Origin: Sialis fuliginosa
Lineage: Eukaryota > Arthropoda > Insecta > Megaloptera > Sialidae
Direction of reading: 5' to 3'
Length of the DNA stretch: 64,000 bases
NCBI GenBank assembly: GCA_961205875.1
Contig: OY540809.1
Location: 24,130,267 to 24,194,266 of the forward strand
Positions 34,735-46,075 of the stretch are shown in pieces (the first letter of the stretch is position 1; every line of letters starts with the position of its first letter). The notes under the pieces were generated by a model. The model saw only the letters and a list, made by a program, of their open reading frames with translations. It searched no databases and was not told the DNA's origin. The translations under genes and the position numbers were made by a program.

Positions 34735-35345
34735 AAAGGGGAAAAGCCACTTTGACGGGTCAAAAAATTGCCAATGTTTGGGAATTTTTTTCACAGGTAT
34801 AACGAATTATTTTAGGATCGGGTAAAGGACATTTTATTAAGTACCAATTAGTACCAATTTTTATTGAATAATATTAAAAATTTACAAAGTTATAAGCCTT
34901 GATGTGACGACAAAAAAAAATATTTTTGTTCATGGTTGCATCGAAATTTTGGGATGTGTTATCGGAAATTTTTTCGCAAAATGGCGACGGTCTTAAAAAA
35001 TAGTAAATATCAAAATTTCAAAAATTGGCTACGCATAGACTTAGCCACTGTTAAAACGAAAATTTAGAATTTTTTTTAATCGGTTCACTAGCCTTTGAGG
35101 AATTGCTGGAACCAGGTCGAAAAAAGTCGTTTCGAGAAAAACGCGTTTAAAGTTTTCTGAGAGTCATAAGCAGCCACGCTATCTGCTCTCACTAAATTGA
35201 CTGTAACTCAGGCAATTTTCGTAATGTTAACAAATTTTTTTTTACATATTTTTGAATATGTACCTATATTTTCTCACTTAATAATAATAATTTTGCTACA
35301 TTGCAGTAGAAAAAAGTGGTGTGTACCTCACCCGCATAAAGCCTT
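34735..35345. repeat. Dispersed repeat with 'TTTCGAGAAAAACGCGTTTA' block
   Basis: Blocks such as CGTTTCGAGAAAAACGCGTT (about 35130) and 'ctgtaactcaggcaatttt' recur in diverged form at 40610-40650 (GTTTCGAGAAAAACACGTTT), placing both in one old repeat class. It ends with ACCTCACCCGCATAAAGCC, shared with the flank of MITE P at 28721-28756. Class unknown. Confidence 0.5.
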
Positions 35346-35604
35346 GTTCAGATTAGGCTGGTAGTTTAGTCAAATGGCGAGTTATTTACTTACCACTAAA
35401 TGCTTTAGTAACTAAAAAGTGTCCAAACTATAGTACATTAGTAAATGTTGCGAGTCAACATTTACTAATTTGACATTAACAAAGTAAAAATAAAATTATA
35501 ATTTTGTAATGCCTACATTAGAAGAAGTGGAGAATGGGAAAAGAAAAAAAGAATGTATAAATGTCCTTCTCAAGGAAAAAAACCGTATACAAAATACGTA
35601 GCTT
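35346..35604. other. Unrecognised sequence
   Basis: TAGTAAATGTTG and its near complement CAACATTTACTAA (35440-35469) form a short inverted repeat. Nothing else seen. Confidence 0.4.
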
Positions 35605-35748
35605 CAGACCGACGTAAAATGACTTGTACGTATTCATCCATATTTCTCTTATACATCTACTCATCGCTCTCTCACGCATATGCACATTCTCCTTAGCGTT
35701 TCATCTTAAAAACGTGTCGAGGTCATTCCAATTCACTAGTCTTGCTAA
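35605..35748 (-). mobile_element. TIR MITE family P, internal fragment with one tandem unit
   Basis: The minus strand matches 28376-28470 closely: 'tgaattggaatgacctcgac', ACGTTTTTAAGATGAAACGC, 'gtgcatatgcgtgagagagc', then ACAAGTCATTTTACGTCGGT. Only one of the two 80-bp units is present, showing the tandem state differs between copies. Termini are missing. Confidence 0.75.
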
Positions 35749-36765
35749 AATATTTTTGATATCTATTTCACCTAAAAGTCAAATAATCTGTTTCAATTTG
35801 GAAACACAATGAAATATTGAAGTAATAATAAAACGTATATGACCCACATTCAAAAATAATCAAAAGTTAACTAAAATTTAATAAAAATATAGTATAATAA
35901 CTCACACAGAAAATTGAATTTTATGATCCAGCACAGTATCAAATATATTTACTTGAATTCGCTATTTTTGCACCATTTGATCAATTTGACATTTAAAATG
36001 AAAATCACTTATACTTTATCATTGTCTCTATATTATTGGAAAATGTGAAAAGCATTTTTCACAAGTAAAACTCGGGAATTAAGGACAATTGAGATCAGGT
36101 AAATAATTAAAATATATTTATAAAATGTTATATAGGACTACATTAAAATGTTACTCGATATTAATTAAAATTGCGAAGTGATTTATAAATACATTGTTTA
36201 TGAAATAATTAATTAAAAGTCTTGATCCGGCTTTGTATACATTTTCATTATTAAAATTATATTTCTCTCTTCTTACCTTGTAGTCTCGAATGGTAGTTAT
36301 TTCGTTTATTGTTTTGGGTATATCTTCGTAGTGAAAATGTTACAATATTGATTTTGACAGTGTGTATTATAGGACGTAGACGATAACATTTGGTATTTGC
36401 ATTGTTTGTTTGGTCATTTATAACAAAATAATGTCAATTTATATGTAGAAAAACAATTAGTATTTTCTCTCATATTGTATTTAAATAATTAATATTTTTA
36501 GTTTTAAATATTGTATATGAAAAAATATTAATTTCAACTGAATTAAACATTTTGAAGGTCCCTGGATCGGGTATCGAGTTCTGCAGCCAAAACGTTGGAT
36601 ATTAAATTTTAAAATTCTTGTTCTTATATACAGTAGATGACTTTTTCTATTTTGAACACTGAAAGGGAATTTTTGTTGTCATTTTAATTTTTGTAGTAAA
36701 ATATTTTTACTAAACATAATTTTTTTCATTTTTATCATTATACAGGCCGACTTTTACTTTAACAT
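35749..36765. other. Gene-free AT-rich sequence
   Basis: No supported feature. Confidence 0.5.
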
Positions 36766-37346
36766 GTGATTTTGGAGGTTTTTGGCGTGCTGTAACCGAA
36801 TACGAATTGAATATGAATTGCTTCATCACATCAGGTTTTTTAGATAACCTAACCTTAAGTGACAAAATAAAGATTTTAACAATGTTTAAAAATTTATTAG
36901 CAAGTTGCTAATTGTTTTCTAATGTTTTCGTTCATGGTAAAAAATAGTACTTCTTCTTTAAAATAAATTTTTACTTTTTACTGTACAATTTTTTGTCATA
37001 GAAATATACTAGTTTGAGGATATTGTTATATTTACATGTAGTAAAGCCCTTTGTATCACGTGTGTCTTGTGTCTACTCTATTAATAAAACATCATCTCTG
37101 CAAACTAACATATCTCGACGAAAAAAAATCGTACAGTAAAAAATAAAAATTCATTTTAATGACGAAAGACAGTACTAACTATTTCTAACCTTGAACGAAA
37201 CGAAAAAAATTATCTACTTGGTAATAAATTCTTAAAAATTGCCAAATTCGTCATTTTGGCACATTTTAGTTAGGTTATCTCAAAAACCTGACGGGATGGA
37301 GCAATTTAGGATTCGGTTTCAGCACGTTAAAAACCTCCGAAATCAC
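36766..37346. mobile_element. Foldback element with inverted arms of about 230 bp
   Basis: Left arm 36766-36997 pairs with right arm 37117-37346 around a 119-bp loop. Paired blocks include GTGATTTTGGAGGTTTTTGG / ACCTCCGAAATCAC, GCGTGCTGTAACCGAAT / GATTCGGTTTCAGCACG, 'tttttagataacctaac' / 'gttaggttatctcaaaaa' and 'ttactgtacaattttttgtc' / 'gacgaaaaaaaatcgtacag'. The arms have indels and many substitutions, so the element is old. No coding; no target duplication found. Confidence 0.8.
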
Positions 37347-38164
37347 TTATTTATGTAGACAACAAAATGATGTCGACATGTGTTATTATAGAAAAATTGT
37401 TTAAATTTTTAACTATTATTAGTAAGTTACACTAACGAAATATGTTTATAATATTTTTTGGTCACCCTACATTAGATATATCATACTCTATTTATTTGGA
37501 TAGTTTTTCTTTCGAATTTATGGTCTTGTCGAGGATTTGATAAATCAGTGTATAGTAATATTTTAATTTAAATATAATACATAGTATAAAGTAACATATA
37601 AATAATTTAATACTTAATACACATTTGTTTACTTAAATTTATTTATGATATCACTATTTTACATGCAATATCCCTTCTTCTACAAAATCCTTCTCAAGTT
37701 TTGTATAGAATGTTGTAAAAACTATGTAATTTACTAACATTTTTCCAGACAACTATTCCATGAAAATTTCAACTCCAACTATAGCTTATATCTTTATTGT
37801 TAGTGCACAATAGGTCCTTGATGTATTAAATGTCCTTACACAGAGCGCATTTGCAGGACAAGAACCAAGTTCATTTCAAAAGATCAGAGAAAGAAAGATA
37901 ATAATAAGATTGTTAACATACAAAAGCATAGTTTCAATTGCTATTTGATCATTTATAAGGATTAAAATTGTCTGTACGGAATAAAGAACTTCGGCGTAAT
38001 TGTCACAGTAATTCACAACACTTTTTTTATTTTAATTTGTTTATAGTAAATAGTACAGTCAAACTTATATTAGTTGAATTTATTGAGAGATTAAATTAAT
38101 TGTATTTGTTTTAGTATAATTCAAAGTTTAATGTTTTAAATAGCATATGTATAATACATCAGTA
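37347..38164. other. Gene-free AT-rich sequence
   Basis: No supported feature. Confidence 0.5.
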
Positions 38165-38618
38165 AGTTACTAGCCCCAGAATTGAATCATAACCCAGTGT
38201 TCAACTCTTGTTTAATTAAATGTACTAAATTAGAAATATTTGTTGATATTTGATTACTGCGATTACTGAATCATAATCTATAGACAATCAACTGTAAAAC
38301 AGCTTAATTTTATAATCGACCGATGGGTGTTAAAATGGTGGGCATTTAAACTAATTATAAGTGTAATCTATTTATTCATTATTATATTATAATAGCATCT
38401 GCTTTACATTGTTTCAAACTTTACGATTTTTTAGTTTATAACTTTTGTGTCGTGGTACTTATCGTTTTGTAATCATTAGTAAGTATCCATCACTAAATAC
38501 CCAATACTAGTTTTACTTTACCCATTACTGGATAAAAACGTAAACAAAATAATAGGTTTTAATAAAAAAAACAAACTATATTTGCGTACTTTGGTAATTT
38601 AATCGATTTAATAAAGAG
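38165..38618 (+). mobile_element. TA-target MITE family M, copy 5, right end lost
   Basis: Left end AGTTACTAGCCCCAGAATTG after TA (38163-38164). The interior follows the family through TTTAATAAAGAGGTACC, then stops where repeat R2 begins, so the right end was deleted or replaced. Confidence 0.75.
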
Positions 38619-38639
38619 GTACCGTACAACTATGGTCCA

Positions 38640-39415
38640 CTTTTTACTTCCATGTTCCGAAGGAAATGGAAGTATTGTAATACCATCGAAAAATCATGTC
38701 CGAGAAAATGACAAATTCTGATTGTACTAACTTCAAAACGTAAAGAAAAGTTAATTTCCGCATGGCGGCTGTGCGTGTGCCTGTGTGTCTGTGTGTCAGG
38801 ATATAGATTTTTTTTTTCATTCACGATAACTACTGTAAAAATGTACCGATCTGAATTATTTTTGGGGAAAATGTTTGTCTCAGTGAGTACTCCAGACCTA
38901 TTGATTTTGGTGCTAATCGGATTAGGGGTTTTGGAAATATTCGAAATTTTGTAACTTTTTTCGTCTAAAAAGTGAATATTGCGAGTATTATCTCACTAAT
39001 TTTGATAAGATTTGGTACATTTGCAGTTCAATTGAATCTAGGGACATTTATTATTTGTACGTGCCTAAACAGCCATTAAAGGGGTGAAAAATACACTTAA
39101 AATTTGAATTTTAAATACTAATATGTCATTAATTCATGTTGCCTTGGAAACAAATGCAACTAAATTAAAATTGTCAAATTAGTTTTTCTACGAATGTGAA
39201 TTATGTTTTTGACATTAGAAAACTAATATTTATATACAAATGGCAAAAAGAGATGTAACCGTTGTAAGTATTTATGTTTTTTTAATGTATTACGATATAT
39301 TTTATTCATAGTAGTAGGTTATATAAATAAAATATTTAAAAAAATGTATATTTAAAAATTATTTAAAAAGATAGAAAGAACATGCAAGTCATGTATGGTT
39401 CTCCATACCGATATT
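38640..39415 (-). mobile_element. Dispersed element R2, copy A
   Basis: About 775 bp shared, inverted, with 58425-59078. Ends look like short inverted repeats (ACTTCCATGTTC near 38646; GAACATGCAAGT near 39379). Landmarks: GTGAGTACTCCAGACC, 'cggattaggggttttggaaa', ACAGACACACAGGC-type tract, 'tatggttctccataccgata'. The minus-strand frame 38630-38824 has a peptide similar to one in copy B (HRHTHSRHAEINFSLRF; ICHFLGHDFSMVLQYFHF). I assign strand by that frame. Family unknown. Confidence 0.7.
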
Positions 39416-40867
39416 TACATATGTATTTAAATTGATAATTGTCAAACTAATAAAAGAAACCACGTTAACCACTGCATTCTTAAATGAAATAGAGTATATG
39501 TAGATGTCTTTCTCTGGCTAAGTTTACGTTCTTGTATATCATTTATACAATGACACGTGGACCATTGTTGTATACTTATTTTAGGTGTTAGTTTTAATTT
39601 ATACCCAAAAATAATATTTTGGTAACACAAAATATAGTTCTTGAGTAAGCCGAGATGGATCGGATCAATTTATTTTCAGTGATCAAAGACATAGTTTATT
39701 GTTAATGTTCAATCTATACATCTTTAGCTTAGGTTTCATACAATAAAATAATTTGTAATTAGAAAATTCTTCATTTCACAACGAAGTAATCAACATAAAA
39801 TAATCTCCGATTCAACAAACGTAAGCTGACAACAAAGTCTTTGAAGAAAAAATAATTATAAAAATATAATTTATTACATTTTGTTAGAAAAGTATATTAA
39901 AAAATCCGTTTCCCTTCTCCATGCATAAAAGCTAACCAAGTGTGAGTATATAGACGACCGCACAACAAGCGTGTAAGATAAGTTGCCTACATTGCGCGTG
40001 TGAATAGGTGTGTTGTGCTATTCAAATGCCACCTAGCGGTCGCGTGTAGTAGCACGTTGCGGACGTGATGGCTCGTATTTATGCGCTATCTATGTACAAA
40101 ACACCTCACCTTGTTGCGGTCTTTCTGAGTTACGACGTGCCTCAGAGCGAATGTGGGGTGTGTATCAAAATCTCGACAATTCAAAATAACGAGTCAAAAT
40201 TTTGATAGACCATAGCAGGAATTTGGAGCTATCAATTTTTTAAGGGGTTATTTCACTGTGACGAGAATGAAAATTGCTGATTTTCATGATTTTATTTTTT
40301 TGAATAAAATTCGATTTTTTTTCGTTTATTGAAATGACGTTGCACATAAAAATATTTTCCAATGTTTTACTTTTATTTTTTATTTGATTTTTTGGCCACT
40401 GCAAAATGATGCCTGAAAAAGCGCCTCCAAAAATTGTCTGTATTAATCAATATGAAAATCTGTAGAATACGGAAGATTTTATTCCGATGAAATCGAGTTT
40501 TTCGTTAAAAAAATGTGAAATTTTCAAATAAAAAAAACTGAGGCGTGAAGAATGATTTGGTGAAATTAAAGACGAATAGCTTAAAAATTCTTTCTTTAAA
40601 ATCTTCCACCGTTTTGAAAAACGAAGTTTCGAGAAAAACACGTTTATGGTAAAATTTCGCCTGGTCTCCCTTTTTCTAAGAAAGGCTGTAGTAACCGGAA
40701 TTATTCGAATACCGCGACCAAAATTTAACAACATGTTTTTATGAAAATTATATTTTTCGGTAGATTTTCAAAAATTTTTATATTGGAATGGTTCCTAAAA
40801 TTGCTTCACTCTGGTTATTATGATTGCTCCGGTTCCGCTCCATATTGCGACTCAAGTAATTTTTTTT
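39416..40867. other. Gene-free; CpG-rich patch and old repeat
   Basis: Stretch 39935-40165 is the most CpG-rich part of this half of the window (GACGACCGCACAACAAGCG, CCACCTAGCGGTCGCGTG, GCACGTTGCGGACGTGATGG). All frames have stops; it could be a regulatory patch, an exon with UTR, or a transposon piece. From about 40230 to 40860 an old dispersed repeat related to 34735-35345 is present; the minus-strand frame 40447-40734 lies within it and is not a gene. Confidence 0.45.
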
Positions 40868-41127
40868 GAAGTTATACTTCTTTAGGCGTGATAGGGTTGA
40901 AATTTGAGTAATGCAAAGAAATGCGCACGCATCATGCAACGAAGATAACAGGATGAAGTTAGGTTATGTTAGGTATGCATATATCTTATATCGTGTAGAT
41001 AATAGATTTCTGTTATGATAGTCAGTAAAAAGGTTTTTTATGAAGTTACTAATTTTACATTTGCTCGCTAAATGTCACTACTAGTATCAGCAGTTGTTTT
41101 TCAGTCATGCCAAAGAAGTATAGTAAT
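40868..41127. mobile_element. TIR MITE family Q, copy 1 (about 260 bp)
   Basis: Left end TGAAGTTATACTTCTTTAGG, right end complement CTATACTTCTTTGGCATG. Shared interior with 46668-47075: 'acgcatcatgcaacgaagat', AACAGGATGAAGTTAGG, 'catttgctcgctaaatgtc'. The end block GAAGTTATACTTC is palindromic, as in family P, suggesting P and Q use related transposases. Confidence 0.7.
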
Positions 41128-41989
41128 AGAAACGTGGCAACATCGGACTTACCCCAATATATTGCATTGAACACGATCCTTCTTTTCCTTTGACGGACAC
41201 ATTTAAGGTGGATATATCAATATAAAGTTTTTCTTAAAAAATTCTTGAAAATTTGACTGATCATCAATCAATTTTCCATGAATACGAAGGTAAAATTAAA
41301 AAATATATTGGACGTTTGGGACACGACATTATCGTATTTAAAACAGGTTTTTTAACATATTTTCTATTACTGGAAAAACGAAGAAACTGTGGTTTCTTAG
41401 TCACTAAACTAAAAATATACACCTTAACCACAATAAAACAATGTCACTCGACACGTGTTTCGACTTCAGAAGAAGTCCTCATCAGGAGCCTAACAGTTCC
41501 AGATTGATCTAATGAAATGAGACGGGAATAGCTTTCTCTCTCTCTCTCTCTCTCTCTCTTTCGCACACTTTACTCAGAGCGATCTAGCATAACTCACATG
41601 ACACTCTGGTAGTAAAATTGAAAAGTTATCTGACAGTTCATCATTTGTAATATATGGCGTCTTCAGAAAAAGATATAGTGACTATATTTGAGTTTTATTT
41701 GAATACTAATGTAGGTATTTGATTACATATTGTTTTTTTTGTCTGTTTAATAACGTTGTACGTATATTTCCATTTATATAATTATGAAACCATTTTAATA
41801 ATTATTTTCTCACCGTTTGCGCAATGAAAAGACGGTAAGGAGTAAGGGAAACAACTTCTCCACCGATGTAGGGGAATTCGAACTTAAATTGTTCGAACTA
41901 AAAGGAGTCCAACTGTATGCGGAATTAACAAACATTTTATATGAGAATTTATTAAGTTTTGTAATAATACGTTGTAAAAATATCCAGTA
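41128..41989. other. Gene-free; (TC)n microsatellite and a dispersed repeat block
   Basis: A (TC)n tract lies at 41532-41559. At 41448-41497, TCGACACGTGTTTCGACTTC with 'gaagaagtcctcatcaggag' is a palindromic repeat block common in insects. The plus-strand frame 41253-41507 runs into this repeat and is not supported as a gene. A GGGGAATTCGAAC with inverted GTTCGAAC sits at 41871-41908. Confidence 0.5.
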
Positions 41990-42763
41990 GGGGAACAGAA
42001 GGCAAAACGGTTCATTAATAAAAAACGAGTATTTCAAAGAAAATATATGCTTTATTATTGATCAGTCGTTATATCTTTATGATAATATGTATTAATTATG
42101 AATTAATTATAAATTACAGAAAAAAAGATATTGGATGATTTCCAATACCCTCCTTTTTAATAAAATAAATTATTTAATGACATCTCTCGCACAAATATAC
42201 TGCTTCGTCATCATCGTCATCGATGCCAGCGTACTTACAGTGAACCCACAAACGACACCCTGGATATTGCACCCACCCTTCATTTGACTGTGAATACAAA
42301 TTAGAGTAGTAAAGACATTCGGCGTCATTCTCTTCAGAAGAGCTAGAATCTCTCTTTTTTTTGCTTCTTTTTGTAATTTGTATTTTTATTTAGTGGTCCG
42401 TTTTGCCTTTTCGGTTGTTATCAAATCACTCAAAATTTTTGAGGTTATGTCGGCAGTATTGTTTTATTCTCTCTACATCAAAACTAGAAGAAACTATGGA
42501 TATTCAATGTATGCAACATTAAAACTCATCGTAGTAAACTATATTAAACTAAAGGTTTATGCAAAAATAGCAAATATTACAAGATATAAAAAAAATCACT
42601 TACTTTGCTAACCTGGTTTTAAAGCGGTTTAAGCGCACTGACTGAATATGGGAGAAGGATACACTATCAACTGACACCATTAGTCAACAATTGGCATTAA
42701 TAGTTCAAAAGTTATTAAGGTGGTTCGTTATACCTGCAGGGACCGTTTTGCCTTCTGTTCCCC
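41990..42763 (-). mobile_element. pogo-like deletion derivative, complete ends, TA duplication
   Basis: A 774-bp element with near-perfect inverted termini GGGGAACAGAAGGCAAAACG / CGTTTTGCCTTCTGTTCCCC and TA on each side (41988-41989, 42764-42765). It encodes on the minus strand only the C-terminal finger of a transposase (42174-42389). An internal GGTCCGTTTTGCC at 42394 repeats part of the terminus. TA targeting plus the finger suggest the pogo/Tigger group of Tc1/mariner. Confidence 0.85.
42174..42389 (-). pseudogene. C-terminal PHD-type finger of a pogo-like transposase
   Basis: The minus-strand frame runs without an ATG from a stop at 42390-42392 to TAA at 42174-42176. It has a basic segment KRSKKKRD, an acidic SSSSEENDAE, then CLYYSNLYSQSNEGWVQYPG and CRLWVHCKYAGIDDDDDEA, ending VYLCERCH. 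Insect pogo-type transposases often end in C.YC..LYS.S.EGW..C..C..W.H..C.G.......C..C. Here at least two expected cysteines are tyrosine (CLYY, VQY), so zinc binding is probably lost. No DDE core remains. Confidence 0.75.
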
Positions 42764-42765
42764 TA

Positions 42766-45107
42766 CGAACATAATATAAAACATTTAAAAAATAATAATC
42801 CAGTTCTACCAAAATACGATGTCTGCAAAATTATTCTTACGAGAGATTTTTAAATTCTGGGCAAGAATAGGATCTTACACGCACGACTTTTACGAGCTTC
42901 CTTTAAACCGTACATACAATATTCTACAGTACATAACCATTACTGAAACTGTTACTGTTATTTTTTATTTCACAGCGTTTATGTAAAAAAAAAACTCAAA
43001 AATCCTCGTATATGTATTATATATTAACTTTTTTATGTTTCATTTTTCATTGTGATGAAAAAGAAAGACAGTTATTTTTTATTTATTTGACCTTACAATA
43101 GTTGCACGTAATTTCATATCCTTTATAGAAAATTAATATACCTATTTAATATTTTACGTGCTTTCTAGAACTGAATTAGATAAAAATCACTAATTCATAA
43201 TGAATATTCACTAATTGAAATAGTTTAAAGTATACCACTACGAATTAGTGAATATCCACTATTTAAATTAGTGAACACTCACTTTTTAAGCTATGACAGA
43301 ATCTAAGGTTTTTATTTTATTTATTTTTGATGCCAAAAACTGGAGCCTTCCAAAAAACTCATTAATTATTTAATAAGCATAGATAAACAGAAAACCTTCA
43401 TGCATGACAATAATCTCTTAATCATTCATAACCTAACTCACAAGTAAACATACTCAGGTGTCACTCTACGATTTTAATGAAATTTGGTAAAAATGTTCTT
43501 TGGGTAAAAAACTAAAAATAAAGGACACGTATTTAAAAAAAAAGTTATATTTGTAAATAGTTGGTAAGCCGCTTGGATAATAGTACAAAAAATAATATTC
43601 AAGCATTTATTTAATTTACTGAAAAAAAGCAATAAAATACATTCTGACATAATAAAAAGTAAACTGCACGTTTACATTTCCACTGATATACACTTATAAA
43701 TAGGATTGTATCAGTTCTGCATAATGTATTTAATAATAAACTTATCAATATTATATTATTATTATGTTATCAATATATTATTATATATTTAATATTATGT
43801 TACAATTACAGTACGATTTCAATGAAAATTATTGTATAAGGGAAGGGGGGGCGATGAGAATTGTGATTGAAAATTGGGTCGCAAATATTAAAAGGTTGGG
43901 AAACGCTGACCTAACTTCAATGTCGGTTATGAATGTATTAATTATCATAGGCTTATTTTAAACTTACTTACCTGATTTATTGTTAATAATTCACTCACTC
44001 AGTTGGTTCGTATACGTTGACAAATCGAAGTAAGAATAATTGCCGTAATGGCGCCATTTTCGATTTGAAATCACTATTTTTTAGTGAAATTTAAAGTGAC
44101 TAATTGAATTAGTAAAATAACAATTAATTTAGTTTTAGAGAGTGGGTAATTTCAATATTATGTAATGTTAGTTATTTATTTTTCCATTGTGAATATTTTT
44201 AATGAAATATATTTCAAATTCCTTGTAATATACTTACATATATAGGATCACATTGTTTGTCAAGGCCCTTTTTCTCAAGAACGGCTAGAGGTATTAAGTT
44301 GAAATAAATTAAATTAGTTAATTAGATACTAAGGTCTACAGCTTCATAGTCCTATAATATTCTAGTTTCTAAGGTCTCAGGTTTTCACCCGGAGTCTCAG
44401 GGTTTGCATACTGGATCTCAGGGCTCAGGGTTTCGGTTCAATTTCTCCGGGTTTTGCAAAAAATTATGACAAAAAAGGAGCAGGGGGCGCAAAAGTGCAG
44501 GGTAATAAATTTTTGATAAATTTTATGAAAATAGAAATAAAAAGAATAAAATAAAATTAAAAGATAAAATAAAATAAAAAAGGGGTCTTCATTTACATGT
44601 CAGGGTTTACAAAAACTGAAATCTGGTCACCCTCCTTACTGATTATATTAAAACCTATAGAATACTTCCCGTTTACCTAGAATCTAAAAATTTGGTACGA
44701 ATTAAGGTCTCAGAGCGCAAGTAATGGAAAAAAACCGAAAATCGTTAATTTTTAATTCTATGTGGAATTATAAACAATATGTATCATGTATGAAGCACAC
44801 GCCACTGAATTTTATTTTTAATTAATTTAACAGTGGTATATTATTTAAATATATTGTTCTATAAAGTATTTTATGGATTTATTTTTTTTCAATGTTTTTT
44901 TTTAAATGTAGATACAATTTAATATTTTTATAATTTTGTTGATGAAGAATACAAATCTGGGTTTATAAATAAGTTTTATATAACGGTACGGAACCCTCAG
45001 GACGCGATTTCTACTCGCATTTATTTAATATCATATAATATTTATTCCGTATTTTCCTTATATTTCTTCAGTTCATCACCTATAATATTGTCCTTCTTTT
45101 GTTTTAG
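42766..45107. other. Gene-free; palindromic cluster and low-complexity blocks
   Basis: At 43185-43284 four AATTAGTGA half-sites occur in both orientations (TCACTAATTC, TCACTAATTG, GAATTAGTGA, AATTAGTGAA), and another pair at 44098-44116. At 44365-44460, 'gtctcaggttttcaccc', 'agtctcagggtttgc' and 'atctcagggctcagggtt' form a degenerate short repeat. At 44984-45000 the inverted end GTACGGAACCCTCAGG matches the repeat at 15008. No gene; frame 43764-43961 is not convincing. Confidence 0.5.
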
Positions 45108-45214
45108 GACGAAACGAGAGGATAGCAAAATGGTTATTACTTATATAATCACGTCATGATTGGGACATTCCCAAGAAATGACGTCAGACGATGCGAAGCG
45201 ATAATGCAATGGAG
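45108..45214 (+). other. Candidate 107-nt exon, probably 5' UTR plus start codon
   Basis: Strong acceptor (TGTCCTTCTTTTGTTTTAG, AG at 45106-45107) and strong donor (ATGGAG|GTAAGT, GT at 45215). All three frames have stops early, but the last part is open from ATG at 45191: MRSDNAME, then the donor. Two short upstream frames precede it. The exon contains TGACGTCA at 45179-45186, a CRE-type palindrome. Both signals being near-consensus is unusual; no partner exons identified. Confidence 0.4.
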
Positions 45215-45676
45215 GTAAGTCTGCCAATCCTTATTTTGTGCACGGTACCTTACTTGGTCGTACTTTTCATCCTTGAGAGATTGCAAGCTCGACTGTTATA
45301 AACTTATAATATTTAATGTTAAAGTAAGATTATTGATCCGCGAATTTGTTATAATATTTAATCCTATTCTTCGTTAAAAGTTTTACCACCCCTGGTTTAG
45401 AAGCTCATGACAACTAAGGTTAGACCAAGTAATAAATATCACTTATAGGTCAATGTTTATAAATCATATTTATATTTAATTTGATATAAAAAAGTTGGCT
45501 TCTATCTACCCTTATTTTTTATGTAATTATAATCAGACATTATTATTTTCACATAACAATGGTACTTATAACAATAATTATTGTAATTAGGTAATAGGTG
45601 CAATAAGAAAAAAAACCTGTGTCGTTTTATACCGTGTTACCATCTTGCCCTATCTTCTTCTATAAACATCAATGTA
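45215..45676. other. Gene-free AT-rich sequence
   Basis: Nothing recognised; would be intronic if the preceding exon is real. Confidence 0.45.
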
Positions 45677-45678
45677 TA

Positions 45679-46073
45679 AGGTATTGGAACCAGTGCTGGA
45701 CACTTTTTAATTAAATGTACTGAATTAGAAACATTTGTTGATATTTGATTACGGCCATTACTGAATCATAATCTATTTATTATTAATTATTATACTATCA
45801 TATAGCATCTGCTTTACATTGTTTCAAATTTTACGATTCTTTATTTTATAATTTTTGTATCGTAGTACTTATCCATTTTGTAATCATTAGCAAGTTTCCA
45901 TCACTGGGTTTATTTTGTCCATTACTGGAGAAAAAACATAGTTTAAATAAAAGACTATAATTAAAAAAAACTATATTTGCGGACTGGTAATTAAATTGAT
46001 TGATGATAATTACAAAAAGAAGCCTATAAAAAAATAAAAAACAGTAAAGCGGCCAAGACTGGTGACAATACCT
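45679..46073 (+). mobile_element. TA-target MITE family M, copy 6 (395 bp, internally deleted)
   Basis: Left AGGTATTGGAACCAGTGCTG, right complement AGGTATTGTCACCAGTCTTG, TA flanks at 45677-45678 and 46074-46075. It lacks about 150 bp of interior, mostly the segment around the 'gacaatc...cggcca' region. The opposite-strand frame 45846-46136 crosses it and is not a gene. Confidence 0.82.
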
Positions 46074-46075
46074 TA

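Noticed and set aside
41253-41507. 84-codon plus-strand frame ending in STRVSTSEEVLIRSLTVPD
   Set aside because: The C-terminal half is the TCGACACGTGTTTCGA dispersed repeat translated; upstream part has no recognisable domain.
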